The notes beneath the pieces were generated by a model. The model searched no databases. It was not told the origin of the DNA and saw only the letters and a list, made by a program, of their open reading frames with translations. Of a DNA stretch of 64,000 nucleotides, positions 50,603-59,654 are shown in pieces (position 1 is the stretch's first letter; every line of letters starts with the position of its first letter). Position numbers and translations under genes: made by a program. Source of the stretch: Candidatus Obscuribacterales bacterium (GTDB taxonomy: Bacteria; Cyanobacteriota; Vampirovibrionia; Obscuribacterales; Obscuribacteraceae); the NCBI GenBank assembly GCA_019744775.1, contig JAIETZ010000001.1, forward strand, positions 496,001 to 560,000, read 5' to 3'.

Positions 50603-51163
50603 TTAGACTCTAGTTAGATACTTGCGTGTGCGCGTATCAACACGAATTTTTTCACCCTGCTTCAGGTGGAATGGGACTGTGATAATAGCTCCTGTTTCCA
50701 AAGTAGCCGGTTTGCCGCCGCCGGAGCTTGTATCACCACGCTCATCGGGAACGGTTTCCGTAACAATTAATTCCACTGTGTTCGGCAGTTCAACACCAAT
50801 AATTCTGCCTTGATACTTAAGGACTTGAATGCCTTCAAGACCTTCTTTGAGAAACTCAACACCTTCACCGATTTCTTTCTCAGTGAGTTCAATTTGCTCG
50901 TAGTTTTCTTGATCCATCATGGTGTATGAATCACCACCCTTGAACAAGAATTGCATTTGCGATTTTTCCACAACTGCCGATGGTACTTTTTCTGCGGCGC
51001 GGAAAGTTGTTTCCATTACGTTGCCGGTTTCCACATTCCGCATCTTTGTGCGGACGAAGGCTGCGCCTTTTCCTGGTTTAACGTGCATGGCTTCAACAAT
51101 TTGCCAAACACCGTTGTTGTACTCGATGGTTACGCCCGGACGAAAGTCATTACTGGAAATCAT
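50603..51163 (-). CDS. efp: Translation elongation factor P
   Basis: 186 residues, normal length. MISSNDFRPGVTIEYNNGVW, MHVKPGKGAAFVRTKMRNVE (with the modification-site Lys in PGKGAA) and the C-terminal signature GAIITVPFHLKQGEKIRVDT. EF-P relieves ribosome stalling at proline runs. First gene of the operon with accB and accC, divergent from valS. Confidence 0.97.
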   Translation of the reverse strand: MISSNDFRPGVTIEYNNGVWQIVEAMHVKPGKGAAFVRTKMRNVETGNVMETTFRAAEKVPSAVVEKSQMQFLFKGGDSYTMMDQENYEQIELTEKEIGEGVEFLKEGLEGIQVLKYQGRIIGVELPNTVELIVTETVPDERGDTSSGGGKPATLETGAIITVPFHLKQGEKIRVDTRTRKYLTRV

Positions 51164-51286
51164 TTTGGAACCTTAGATTCAGATTAGGTGAAACGGAAGT
51201 CAAGCAGCCGTTAGGGCTGTCTTGGGCCAGGGGGAATTCTATCACCGACACAGGGGCGCGCTTGCTATAAAGTATTAGTCTAAGCT

Positions 51287-51295
51287 TGATATAAT
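51287..51295 (+). promoter_or_regulatory. Extended -10 promoter of valS
   Basis: TGATATAAT: a TG dinucleotide one base before a perfect TATAAT, 52 nt before the valS ATG. The -35 region (ATAAAG-like) is poor, as usual for extended -10 promoters. A small hairpin GTGCC-tcc-GGCAC lies in the leader. Confidence 0.6.
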
Positions 51296-51346
51296 CAGCT
51301 TTCCTGCACTTAGTGCCTCCGGCACGTCCTTTGGAATTTTTTCAAA

Positions 51347-54001
51347 ATGTTAGAAACAAAAACCGCCTATAGCCCTAAAGAAGTCGAGGAAAAGTGGACC
51401 AAGACCTGGTTTAGCAACGATGTCTACAACCTGGAAGTGCACGCCGACAGACCGTGTTTTTCCATCGCTTTGCCTCCGCCAAACATTACGGGCAATTTAC
51501 ACATGGGGCATGCCTTGAACGGCACCTTGCAAGACATTTTGATTCGCTGGCATCGCATGCAGGGCTACAACGTCCTCTGGCAGCCAGGCACAGACCACGC
51601 CGGAATAGCCACTCAGATGGTTGTTGAGCGCAAGCTGAAAAAAGAAGGACTTAATCGTCATAAACTTGGTCGCGAAAAATTCCTAGAACACGTATGGGAG
51701 TGGCGTGATCAATACGGCAACCAGATATATGAGCAATACAAAAGCCTAGGCGTTGCCTTCACATGGAATCGCGCAGCTTTCACAATGGACGAGACTTATG
51801 TGAGAGCAATTAAACGCGCGTTCGTTACATTATTCAATGAAGGATATATCTATCGCGGCAATCGCGTAACAAATTGGTGTCCACGTTGCCAAACAAGTTT
51901 GTCTGATTTGGAAGTTGAACACAAAGATACAAAAGGTCATCTCTATCACATCAAGTACTTGCTGAAAGATGGCTCAGGCGAATTAGTTGTAGCCACAACA
52001 AGACCTGAATCAATGTTTGGTGATGTGGCTGTGGCAGTGCATCCAGATGATGCTCGCTATAAGAATTACATCGGCAAAGAAGTATTGCTTCCTTTGACCA
52101 AGCGTCCAATTCCAATAATTGCCGATCAATATGTTGATCGGCAATTCGGTACGGGTGCTCTAAAAATTACTCCGGCCCATGATGCTAACGACTGGGAAGT
52201 TGGTCAGCGCCATAATCTGGAACAACCAACCGTCATTGATGCGCATGGCAAATTGATGGTTTGCGATTTTGTGCCGAAAAATCTTCATGGCATTGAACGC
52301 TTTGAAGCACGCAAAACAATTGTTGCCGAATTAGAAGAAACAGGACTTTTAGTCGAAGCCAAAGATTACGATCATGGTGTCGCTATCTGCGAACGCTGTC
52401 ACGAAGTACTAGAACCACGTCTATCTGATCAGTGGTATCTAAAAATGAAGGAGCTTGCTGAGCCGGCAATTAAGGTCGTCGAAGAAGATCGCGTTGTATT
52501 TATTCCGGATCGTTATGCAGCAACATATTTAGATTGGATGAAAAACATTCGTGACTGGTGTATTAGTCGCCAGCTCTGGTGGGGACACCGTATTCCAATC
52601 TGGACTTGTGCAGACTGCAACCATCAGGGAGCATTTGAAGAAGATCCAACAAAATGTCCTCAATGCGGCAGCGCCAAATTTATACAAGATGAAGACGTGT
52701 TAGACACTTGGTTTTCTTCAGCACTTTGGCCATTTGCTACTTTAGGCTGGCCGGAAAAGACAGGCGAAATGTCTGTCTTCTATCCGACGACTGTTCTCTC
52801 TACAGCCCGCGAAATCATCAACCTCTGGGTTGCCCGCATGATTTTCATGAGTTTGAAATTCCTAGGAACAATTCCTTTCAAGCACGTGCTTATCCATCCG
52901 GTAGTGCAGACTCCTGACGGCAAGCGCATGTCCAAATCAAAAGGCAATGCCATTGATCCATTGGATATGATCGCCAAATACGGCGCAGATGCCAACCGCT
53001 TCTTCTTCGCTTCCGGCGGCGTTAAGGGCGACCAAGACGTCCGCTTCCGCGAAGACCGCGTTGAGGAATACCGCCGCTTCGCTAACAAGTTATGGAATGC
53101 CGGTAGATTTACTTTGACGCAATTGGAAGGCTATAAACTAGACTTCGCTAAACCAAAAAATCTCACACTTGCAGACAGATGGATTCTGGATCGCTATCAA
53201 CACATGTTGAAAGCTGTTCATGAGGGTCTGCGCGACTATGACTTCGCTGAAGTTAGCCGTCAAATCTATGACTTCACGTGGGATTACTTCTGCGACTGGT
53301 ATTTGGAAATTGCCAAAATTCAGTTAGCCAATGAAGAAACAAAGCAACAAACCCAGTGGGTATTGCATGCAATATTTGAAGGTTTGATGCGTGCAATGCA
53401 CCCAATCATGCCATTCATTACAGAAGAACTCTGGAGCAAGATTCCTAAGTCAGCCTTCTTGTCAGACTTAGATTCAATTATGTTTGCTCCATATCCACGA
53501 CCGGATGAACAATACTTCGATGCTGAAGCCGACGAAAAAATGCAGCTATTAATGCGGACAATAAGATCAATCCGCAACATTCGCCAAACATACAATGTCC
53601 CAGCATCTGCCGAAGCCGAAGTGCTAATTAGTTCCTCCAACGATGAACTCAAGTCCTTCAAAGACGGTCAGGATTACATCAAGCGCCTAGCTCGCGTCAA
53701 TCCACTAACAATTGACAAAGAAGTGAAAGCTCCTGCCCAAGCCGCCAGCGAAGTAATTGGCACTACCAAAATTTTTGTACCTTTGGGCAACTTGATTGAC
53801 ATGGAAAAGGCCAAAGAGAAACTCACTCTTCGCCAAGATTCTTTAACCAAGGAATTGGCAAAAGTCAAAGTCGTCATAGACAACCCAGACTTCAAAGCCA
53901 GAGCACCCAAAGAAAAGGTCGAAACCATAGAAGCCCAAGTAAAAGACCTGGAAACTCAGCTTCAATCAGTAGCCGCTCAAATAAAAGTACTCGAGACTTA
54001 G
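51347..54001 (+). CDS. valS: Valyl-tRNA synthetase
   Basis: 884 residues. PPPNITGNLHMGHALN carries the HIGH-type motif (HMGH), and RMSKSKGNAIDP has the KMSKS motif (KRMSKSKG). An editing domain (TTRPESMFGDVAVAVHPDD), the WWGHRIPIW segment, a zinc-ribbon-like pair CADCNHQG and CPQCGSAK, and the C-terminal coiled-coil arm (about 815-884) are complete. It charges tRNA-Val. Divergent from efp. No T-box is seen in its leader. Confidence 0.97.
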   Translation: MLETKTAYSPKEVEEKWTKTWFSNDVYNLEVHADRPCFSIALPPPNITGNLHMGHALNGTLQDILIRWHRMQGYNVLWQPGTDHAGIATQMVVERKLKKEGLNRHKLGREKFLEHVWEWRDQYGNQIYEQYKSLGVAFTWNRAAFTMDETYVRAIKRAFVTLFNEGYIYRGNRVTNWCPRCQTSLSDLEVEHKDTKGHLYHIKYLLKDGSGELVVATTRPESMFGDVAVAVHPDDARYKNYIGKEVLLPLTKRPIPIIADQYVDRQFGTGALKITPAHDANDWEVGQRHNLEQPTVIDAHGKLMVCDFVPKNLHGIERFEARKTIVAELEETGLLVEAKDYDHGVAICERCHEVLEPRLSDQWYLKMKELAEPAIKVVEEDRVVFIPDRYAATYLDWMKNIRDWCISRQLWWGHRIPIWTCADCNHQGAFEEDPTKCPQCGSAKFIQDEDVLDTWFSSALWPFATLGWPEKTGEMSVFYPTTVLSTAREIINLWVARMIFMSLKFLGTIPFKHVLIHPVVQTPDGKRMSKSKGNAIDPLDMIAKYGADANRFFFASGGVKGDQDVRFREDRVEEYRRFANKLWNAGRFTLTQLEGYKLDFAKPKNLTLADRWILDRYQHMLKAVHEGLRDYDFAEVSRQIYDFTWDYFCDWYLEIAKIQLANEETKQQTQWVLHAIFEGLMRAMHPIMPFITEELWSKIPKSAFLSDLDSIMFAPYPRPDEQYFDAEADEKMQLLMRTIRSIRNIRQTYNVPASAEAEVLISSSNDELKSFKDGQDYIKRLARVNPLTIDKEVKAPAQAASEVIGTTKIFVPLGNLIDMEKAKEKLTLRQDSLTKELAKVKVVIDNPDFKARAPKEKVETIEAQVKDLETQLQSVAAQIKVLET

Positions 54002-54005
54002 AAAC

Positions 54006-54024
54006 GGGCGCATGCAATGCGCCC
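54006..54024. repeat. Intergenic palindrome, copy 1
   Basis: GGGCGCAT-gca-ATGCGCCC, an 8-bp hairpin flanked by CTAC. The same family (TAGGGGCGC...TTGCATGCGCCC) recurs at 63386-63406. Confidence 0.6.
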
Positions 54025-54046
54025 CTACGAAAACCCAAGTCCTCTT

Positions 54047-54093
54047 TGTCATTTCGACCGAAGCGCGCTTTGCGCGCGAAGTGGAGAAATCTT
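54047..54093. repeat. TGTCATT-type intergenic repeat, copy 1
   Basis: TGTCATTTCGACCGAAGCG, an inner GCGCGC-ttt-GCGCGC hairpin and AGTGGAGAAATCTTC. Related to the shorter copy at 59215-59244; such elements are common between genes of many bacteria. Confidence 0.55.
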
Positions 54094-54105
54094 CCGTAGC
54101 TCACG

Positions 54106-54966
54106 ATGAAACGACTTTGTAGAAAAGCATTCTCTCTCCTTTTCGTGTTGGCACTCACGACACCCGTCGCACTCGCCTCCGATGCCTGGACCGCCTACAT
54201 CAACGCCGGCGACCACCAATTCCAAGACAACAAGCTCGACGACGCCGAAAAATCCTACCAAGATGCCCTCACCGACATCGAAGTCGAAGGCGGCATCAAA
54301 CTTGCCTACACCCTTAATCGTCTCGCCACCATCCACCGCCTCCAGCACAAGTGGCAAGAAGCACTCGAAGAATCCCGCAGTGCCTTAACCATCTGGAATC
54401 AAAAACGCGGCGCTGCCTCACTTGAATCCGGGCGCACCATGACCGACTACGCCGAAGCATCGCTAAATTTGGGTCTACCTGCCGATACCGAAAACTACCT
54501 GCGCCAAGCGCTTGTTATAGCTTGCCGCCCCAAAAACACGTCCATGCTCGGCTCCCAATTCCAAGGTCGCAATCAATACGTCAATAACTTGATAAACGAC
54601 CCATCAACAATCCCCGGCTCACCCGACGCAGCACGCGTCCTCAATGGCTGGGTGAATTACTATCTGGCTGGCGATCACTACGCCGAAGCAGAATCTCTAC
54701 AAAAGCGCTCCATCGAAATGCTCAATCAATCATCCGGCTACGACAACTCTGCTATTTTCAGTCCACCCAGTGAATTTATTCCCTGGGGTGGCTCACCGGA
54801 TTTAGCAGACGCCTACCTTAAACTTGCCGAAATCTATTGCATACAAAGCCGCTCGGATCTAGCCGACCCGTTTTTTACCAAAGCAATTGATCTACTAATC
54901 GACAAGCTGGGAGAGTCAGACAAACGCACCCAGGAAGCAATAGCAAAACGTCTGAAATGTCGCTAG
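54106..54966 (+). CDS. Secreted TPR protein
   Basis: 286 residues. Signal peptide 1-24 (LLFVLALTTPVALAS). The rest is built of TPR-like helix pairs, e.g. YINAGDHQFQDNKLDDAEKS, LNRLATIHRLQHKWQEALEE and YLAGDHYAEAESLQKRSIEM. The third codon positions are visibly richer in C than in nearby genes. No catalytic motif; a periplasmic scaffold is likely. Confidence 0.8.
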   Translation: MKRLCRKAFSLLFVLALTTPVALASDAWTAYINAGDHQFQDNKLDDAEKSYQDALTDIEVEGGIKLAYTLNRLATIHRLQHKWQEALEESRSALTIWNQKRGAASLESGRTMTDYAEASLNLGLPADTENYLRQALVIACRPKNTSMLGSQFQGRNQYVNNLINDPSTIPGSPDAARVLNGWVNYYLAGDHYAEAESLQKRSIEMLNQSSGYDNSAIFSPPSEFIPWGGSPDLADAYLKLAEIYCIQSRSDLADPFFTKAIDLLIDKLGESDKRTQEAIAKRLKCR

Positions 54967-55065
54967 ACTAGAAAACCGACAGGTCCGTTACTAAATAATT
55001 TGCTGAACCGCAATAAGTACTAGTTTGTGGTTTAATGTCCGGATTGTCGATGCGGGTATTTAGTC

Positions 55066-55767
55066 ATGTCCTATGCCAAGAATCTAGTTCAATTCGTTGA
55101 AAAGGAATTGAATGCAAAGCGCAATTCCACAAAAGCTAAAGAAATGGCCGCTTACATGAAGACGGACATGCCCTTTTATGGCGTCCAGAAACCAGAGCGC
55201 GAGCTTATCTACAAGCGGATCAAAAAAGAATTCAAACCGGCAAATTTCAAAGACTATGAGCAAGGTGTCCGGGCTCTCTGGAAATTAAAGCACCGCGAAG
55301 AGAAGTACACAGCACTTACCCTTGCCTGCCAAAATGACGAATTCATCACATCCAAATCAATGCCCTTGTTCGAAGACTTAATTCGCGAAGGCTCCTGGTG
55401 GGACTTTGTCGACGTTATTGCCGTCGATCTTGTCGGACGTGCATTACTCAAGGAACGCCAATCACTAAAGCCACTCATGTACGACTGGATAGAAGATGAC
55501 GATTTCTGGATTAGACGTACGGCAATAATTTCTCAAAACAAGCACAAAAAAGAAACCGACGAAAAACAACTATTTGAATTTTGCCTTGCACAAACACACG
55601 AAAAAGAATTCTTCATTCGCAAAGCAATTGGTTGGGCACTGCGTCAGTACAGCTACAGCCAGCCACAAAGCGTGAAGAAGTTTCTGCAAGTCAACAAGCA
55701 AAAGCTATCGCCACTTAGCTATCGCGAAGGAGCTAAGCAACTAGTTCGTATTGGCACAATGAAGTAG
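55066..55767 (+). CDS. AlkD-like DNA alkylation-repair protein
   Basis: 233 residues, usual length of AlkD. HEAT-like helices with the family segments MPFYGVQKPERELIYKRIKK, ALWKLKHREEKYTALTLACQ, SWWDFVDVIAVDLVG and DFWIRRTAIISQNKHKK, FFIRKAIGWALRQYSYSQP. AlkD removes N3- and N7-alkylated bases. The catalytic-site Trp/Asp surroundings (WWDFVD, WIRR) are present. A single gene. Confidence 0.9.
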   Translation: MSYAKNLVQFVEKELNAKRNSTKAKEMAAYMKTDMPFYGVQKPERELIYKRIKKEFKPANFKDYEQGVRALWKLKHREEKYTALTLACQNDEFITSKSMPLFEDLIREGSWWDFVDVIAVDLVGRALLKERQSLKPLMYDWIEDDDFWIRRTAIISQNKHKKETDEKQLFEFCLAQTHEKEFFIRKAIGWALRQYSYSQPQSVKKFLQVNKQKLSPLSYREGAKQLVRIGTMK

Positions 55768-55779
55768 GTTCCATTGTAA

Positions 55780-56709
55780 TTAGAATCCGCTTCCGCTACT
55801 GCTTTCCGGTATTAGATCCGCGCGATTACGAGCTAAAAGAAAGTCTCTGAACATGTCTTTTACATCACGACCATTCATACTTATTACAGGCTCAAAACCA
55901 GAAATTCGATCCAAATACTGTGTGTTTTTATCAAGTGTTTTCGGTTTGCCGTTTTCATCGAATGCCTTCGCCGAAATTTCAACCTTCAGCCGAGTCGGTC
56001 CAACCTGTGTGTAGGTTTGCAAAAATTCGGATTGTATAGTCCATTCGATTTTTTCAGTCTTTCTATTTATAAATATGGATGTTATTCGAAACCGCAGAAC
56101 AACACTATCATTTGTAATCTTTACAGGAGTTCTCTCTTTGCATAATTGAATTTCAAAAAGCGTATCGCGATCAACTTCCTCCCTGTAAGGAGCGCTATCG
56201 TACTGCCAAATGCCGCCCAGTCTATCTTGTTGCCAGCCCCATATTTCCGTCCGTCTGAGTACAGACGTATTTCTTGTCAAATCTGTTTGTCCAGTGCGAT
56301 AATCATAACGATAGTAGCGCGTGATACTTTCAGTTTTGTATTTACCGGCAAACCATTGTGGTATCCAAAACCAATTGTTAGCTGTTTTATACTCGGGAAG
56401 AGCTTTGGCATCAAAAGTGGCACCCGCTGAAAAGCGAGAGTCTTCCGCCGGTAAGGATTCGCTATGCTCGGCAGAACCTTGCAACATTTGTGGTTTAGCC
56501 TGACGCAAATTACCCGAAAATTGCGAAGACGGCACAGAAGGCACATAGGTATCCATCTGCGCACCGGACATTGGCTTTAGTGAAGCCGGCTTGCTTTTCT
56601 TTGCAGCTGGAGGAGATACTTTTACCGGTGTCTTAGCAGCAACACCCGAAGAAAACAGAAACGGAATGATTACCAAACCAAGGCAAATGTACCTAATTAT
56701 TCTCAACAT
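55780..56709 (-). CDS. Secreted protein of unknown function
   Basis: 309 residues from ATG 56709; the longer frame (56742) overlaps the upstream gene more and lacks a signal peptide at its start. Signal peptide MLRIIRYICLGLVIIPFLFS through ASG-VAA. A proline/lysine-rich stretch (about 25-50) and a soluble beta-rich domain follow (RTEIWGWQQDRLGGIWQYDS, SIFINRKTEKIEWTIQSEFL). Its ATG lies inside the end of the TPR lipoprotein gene, so the two are coupled. Family not recognised. Confidence 0.75.
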   Translation of the reverse strand: MLRIIRYICLGLVIIPFLFSSGVAAKTPVKVSPPAAKKSKPASLKPMSGAQMDTYVPSVPSSQFSGNLRQAKPQMLQGSAEHSESLPAEDSRFSAGATFDAKALPEYKTANNWFWIPQWFAGKYKTESITRYYRYDYRTGQTDLTRNTSVLRRTEIWGWQQDRLGGIWQYDSAPYREEVDRDTLFEIQLCKERTPVKITNDSVVLRFRITSIFINRKTEKIEWTIQSEFLQTYTQVGPTRLKVEISAKAFDENGKPKTLDKNTQYLDRISGFEPVISMNGRDVKDMFRDFLLARNRADLIPESSSGSGF

Positions 56710-57439
56710 TGAGTTTGGCACGTAATTCCTTGGCTCGTTCATGAAGCTTTTCTGCCTCGCTCGTCTGTTTCAAATCCATGAGAGTCTGAGCATAATCTTC
56801 CAGTGTATCAATCAACACTTCTTGTTTGCGCGGACCTTCGGCTTTTTCTACATCAGCCAGGGCAGTCTTAAACAAGGTAACCGCATCCTTTTGCTTGCCT
56901 TGCTTGGCATAACATTCAGCCAATTCGGATTGTGCCTCAGCTTTAATTACTTTGTCCGGATTAGTCAGCTTAGATTCCAAATCCAAGACTCGCTTATATG
57001 TTTTTTCCGCATCAGCAAATTTGCCTTCGGCGCGATAGTTGTCCGCAACCGACAATAAGACAGAAACCCAATTCTCAAAATCCGGGCTCAACTTGCCGGA
57101 CTTCACCATATCTGTGCCCACTTTGGATTCCAAAAGTTGAGCAGCCCGCAAATAATGAGGCTCGGCTTCGGCATATTTGTTTTGCGCCGAATAGCATTTC
57201 CCCAAGGACTTCAAGCCTTCAATAAGATTGGACTCGCCTTGTCCCTTGTGATATTCCTGCTCGGCAAAATCTACCGCCCGCAGATATCCTCTTTCAGCAG
57301 AATCATATTGCTTGTCTTTAAAAGCCTGATCGCCAGCCGTGCTTGCAACTTCATAACCGTCCGGTTGCATGCAGCCGGCCAAAGTGGCAGAGATTGCCAG
57401 CATCACTCCCAAGCTGCGCAAGCCCTTAAATGCCCCCAT
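56693..57439 (-). CDS. TPR lipoprotein
   Basis: 248 residues. The signal ends in a lipobox, ISATLAGCMQ (Cys at about residue 22), so it is anchored as a lipoprotein. The mature part is TPR: AGDQAFKDKQYDSAERGYLR, KSLGKCYSAQNKYAEAEPHY, ELAECYAKQGKQKDAVTLFK. It overlaps the downstream secreted-protein gene by 17 nt. TPR lipoproteins often serve assembly of envelope complexes. Confidence 0.88.
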   Translation of the reverse strand: MGAFKGLRSLGVMLAISATLAGCMQPDGYEVASTAGDQAFKDKQYDSAERGYLRAVDFAEQEYHKGQGESNLIEGLKSLGKCYSAQNKYAEAEPHYLRAAQLLESKVGTDMVKSGKLSPDFENWVSVLLSVADNYRAEGKFADAEKTYKRVLDLESKLTNPDKVIKAEAQSELAECYAKQGKQKDAVTLFKTALADVEKAEGPRKQEVLIDTLEDYAQTLMDLKQTSEAEKLHERAKELRAKLNVENN

Positions 57440-57497
57440 GTGCCCTCACCTTTCTAACCGCCGACGACCCAATTCTATAGGTCTTATCGCCAATTGC

Positions 57498-57665
57498 CTA
57501 CAGTTGCGGTTGTTTTACTACAGATGGATTGAGTCCGGGATAAATCCAGGGCGCGTCATAACCAGACATCACTTGCTTGGATGGGTCCGACCAATTCGGG
57601 AAAGTGGCTAAAAGGGCGCCAAACATAAACGCCAGCCAAATGGTGCGAGGCAAATTCGTGCTCAT
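57498..57665 (-). CDS. Small membrane or secreted protein, 55 residues
   Basis: A frame below the usual length limit, ATG 57665 with AGGAGA 6-7 nt before it. The product starts MSTNLPRTIWLAFMFGALLA, a likely single membrane span or signal peptide, and ends in SVVKQPQL. The stretch YDAPWIYPGLNP is Pro/Trp-rich. It lies between a lipoprotein gene and the coiled-coil gene, all on the minus strand. Function unknown. Confidence 0.6.
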   Translation of the reverse strand: MSTNLPRTIWLAFMFGALLATFPNWSDPSKQVMSGYDAPWIYPGLNPSVVKQPQL

Positions 57666-57717
57666 AGTAATCTCCTGGGGCTCTAGCAGAGCTATACCCA
57701 GGCGATATACGCGTTAA

Positions 57718-58200
57718 CTACTTGATATCCGCGAGCTCTTCGGCTGTTGGCGGCCAGGCAAATGTAGCTTTCATTGAATTGACAAGCTTGGACCAAATGG
57801 ATTTGCTGGACTGATGATCAGGCAACAGTCTGCCTTTCATGGCAGTTTCCAACTGACCTTCCAGATAGCCGATACGGAAGCTGGCGGCTTCTAACTTTGC
57901 CTGCTGTTCTTCCATCCGTGCCGTTGTCTCATTGACAAGCTTCAAAAGCGCGTCATATTTGGAATCTTCTTTAGACTCTTGGCTAGAGATCGATACCTGA
58001 GGAACTACCTCAATTACCTCGACAACCTCAGCTGTTATTACTTCTTCAACAACCGGCGATGAACCAAAAAACTGGTCGAGCCCATCGGTTGAAACTCTTG
58101 CCTTCAGCTCCGCTTGAGCCTGGGCGGCAAGTTGCCTGACCTTGACACCCATGTCTGCGCAACAGACGCAGCCGAAGGTTGAATGTGCTGGTTGTGCCAT
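57718..58200 (-). CDS. Coiled-coil hypothetical protein
   Basis: 160 residues from ATG 58200, with AAGGAGAG 7 nt upstream; the longer frame from 58308 lacks a site. N-terminus with a CVCCADMG cluster (three Cys); middle acidic/Val-rich segment; heptad-like helix about 95-135 (LLKLVNETTARMEEQQAKLE, FRIGYLEGQLE); C-terminus WPPTAEELADIK. Not recognised. Confidence 0.75.
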   Translation of the reverse strand: MAQPAHSTFGCVCCADMGVKVRQLAAQAQAELKARVSTDGLDQFFGSSPVVEEVITAEVVEVIEVVPQVSISSQESKEDSKYDALLKLVNETTARMEEQQAKLEAASFRIGYLEGQLETAMKGRLLPDHQSSKSIWSKLVNSMKATFAWPPTAEELADIK

Positions 58201-58409
58201 GCAGGCACTCTCCTTAGTAAGTCCTGACCCAAAATAGGTAAAGGAATTATGAAACATAAAGTAAAAACTGTCCAGAAATGTGTTTTTTATCTCTCTTGAC
58301 TTGCCCATATACCAAGGGCGTGAGATACTAGTTCGGGGTCCGTAATGAGTGGACTACCCGGTGTCTAAATTTTGGTCCGCGACACTGACGATCTCTAATC
58401 AAGGTACGA

Positions 58410-58727
58410 ATGAACACGAAACTATTTATAGGTAACCTAGCCTTCTCCGTAAGCGAAGCCCAACTTAAGGAAATTTTTTCCCAAGCTGGAACCGTTGTAT
58501 CCGTTGCTATTCCAGTTGATCGCCAAACCGGCAGAAAGCGTGGTTTTGCCTTTGTTGAAATGAGCAGCCAAGAAGAAGCTGAAGCAGCAATCAGCCAATT
58601 CAATGGTCAAGCTATCGAGGGTCGTCAGGTCGCTGTTAACCCATCGCAGCCACGTGAAGCTGGCGTCGGCGGTGGCGGACGCAGTGGCGGTGGTGGTGGC
58701 GGTAAATTCCGTCGCGATCGCTACTAA
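58410..58727 (+). CDS. RRM-type RNA-binding protein with Gly-rich tail
   Basis: 105 residues. RNP2 LFIGNLAF (about residues 5-12) and RNP1 KRGFAFVEM (about 44-52) are canonical, in one RRM domain of about 80 residues; the tail is GGGGRSGGGGGGKFRRDRY. These proteins are typical of Cyanobacteria and relatives, often cold-induced, and bind single-stranded RNA. The gene has a terminator at 58749-58781. Confidence 0.93.
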   Translation: MNTKLFIGNLAFSVSEAQLKEIFSQAGTVVSVAIPVDRQTGRKRGFAFVEMSSQEEAEAAISQFNGQAIEGRQVAVNPSQPREAGVGGGGRSGGGGGGKFRRDRY

Positions 58728-58748
58728 AACCTAGCAATTCGAATTCAA

Positions 58749-58781
58749 GACTCAGGGACTGAAATTTACAATCCCTGGGTC
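58749..58781 (+). terminator. Terminator of the RRM gene
   Basis: GACTCAGGGA pairs with TCCCTGGGTC (10 bp, one G-T) and is followed by TTATTCGTT. Confidence 0.7.
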
Positions 58782-58803
58782 TTATTCGTTAATAAGGTCG
58801 CCA

Positions 58804-59202
58804 ATGGTCCAAGTACTCGTTTTAGACAATAAGGGCGCAAACACAAAACTGGCCAAGGAATTGCTTACTCCACTTGGTCATCAAGTGATTCCTGTCATCG
58901 GATCGTCCCTTGCTCTTTTCCTGGCGCACAAGAACTTGCCGGAGCTGATACTTTCTGACGCCGAATCATCTGACGGAACAGGTTTTGATTTCATTCGCGC
59001 CGTCAAATCAGATCCGGAACTAAGCGCAATTCCATTTGTGTTTCTTGTAAGCCAAAACGATTCATCACTGGAAGCTCAGGCACTAAAACTTGGAGCCGAA
59101 AAATTCTTGAAGCAACCAATGAAAGCAAATGAGCTTCTTCAAGAGATCCAACCTTATTTAAAGGAACGCAAATCCCTCCGCCCACCCGAAACCCCGGAAT
59201 AA
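58804..59202 (+). CDS. Single-domain response regulator
   Basis: 132 residues, receiver domain only. VLVLDNKG at the start gives a D-N acidic pair, LILSDAESSDGTGFDFIRA holds the phospho-acceptor Asp, and LGAEKFLKQPM the conserved Lys-Pro. A short charged tail follows. No kinase is adjacent. It might signal to a partner by binding, as CheY does. Confidence 0.88.
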   Translation: MVQVLVLDNKGANTKLAKELLTPLGHQVIPVIGSSLALFLAHKNLPELILSDAESSDGTGFDFIRAVKSDPELSAIPFVFLVSQNDSSLEAQALKLGAEKFLKQPMKANELLQEIQPYLKERKSLRPPETPE

Positions 59203-59214
59203 ACTTCTTTTTTT

Positions 59215-59244
59215 TGTCATTCTGAGCGAAGCGAAGAATCTGCC
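59215..59244. repeat. TGTCATT-type intergenic repeat, copy 2
   Basis: TGTCATTCTGAGCGAAGCG followed by AAGAATCTGC, a motif found scattered in many bacterial genomes. It is related to the longer copy at 54047-54093. Confidence 0.55.
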
Positions 59245-59291
59245 GCAAAAAATCAGAGTCCAAGTTCAATAATCACAATCGAGTTAAATCC

Positions 59292-59639
59292 ATGTCCCTA
59301 AACAAACTAATCGGCAAATCAATCAAATCAGCCAACAGCAGCCTAAACTCCTTCACCATCGAATTCACTGACGGTCAAGGCGCAGCACTTTCGCCCGAAG
59401 GCAGCGTCATTGATCCACAAGTTGCCCTCTCAGTTGTCCCAGCCGACAATCTTCCAAAGTCCAGCGAAGCAGTTTGCTCCGTCGACTGGAGTTGGATCTA
59501 CGGCTCAACCATCGAGTCGGCCACAAGTGTAGACAGACGCATCCACCTAAGACTAAACCCAGCCGGACCACTCAATATCTGGTCCGCATTCTGGCAAGGC
59601 AAGCCCTTTCTGGCTTTCCAGCCACATAGCAAACCATAG
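59292..59639 (+). CDS. Hypothetical protein
   Basis: 115 residues. It starts MSLNKLIGKSIKSANSSLNS; later VDWSWIYGSTIESATSVDRR and LNPAGPLNIWSAFWQGKPFL suggest a small beta-rich fold. No family recognised; no membrane span or signal peptide. Its end is just upstream of promoter g. Confidence 0.7.
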   Translation: MSLNKLIGKSIKSANSSLNSFTIEFTDGQGAALSPEGSVIDPQVALSVVPADNLPKSSEAVCSVDWSWIYGSTIESATSVDRRIHLRLNPAGPLNIWSAFWQGKPFLAFQPHSKP

Positions 59640-59654
59640 AATTTATTTTCCCAA

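Noticed and set aside
51179-51346. T-box or other riboswitch before valS
   Set aside because: No specifier-loop or antiterminator-like elements; only a 5-bp hairpin is present.
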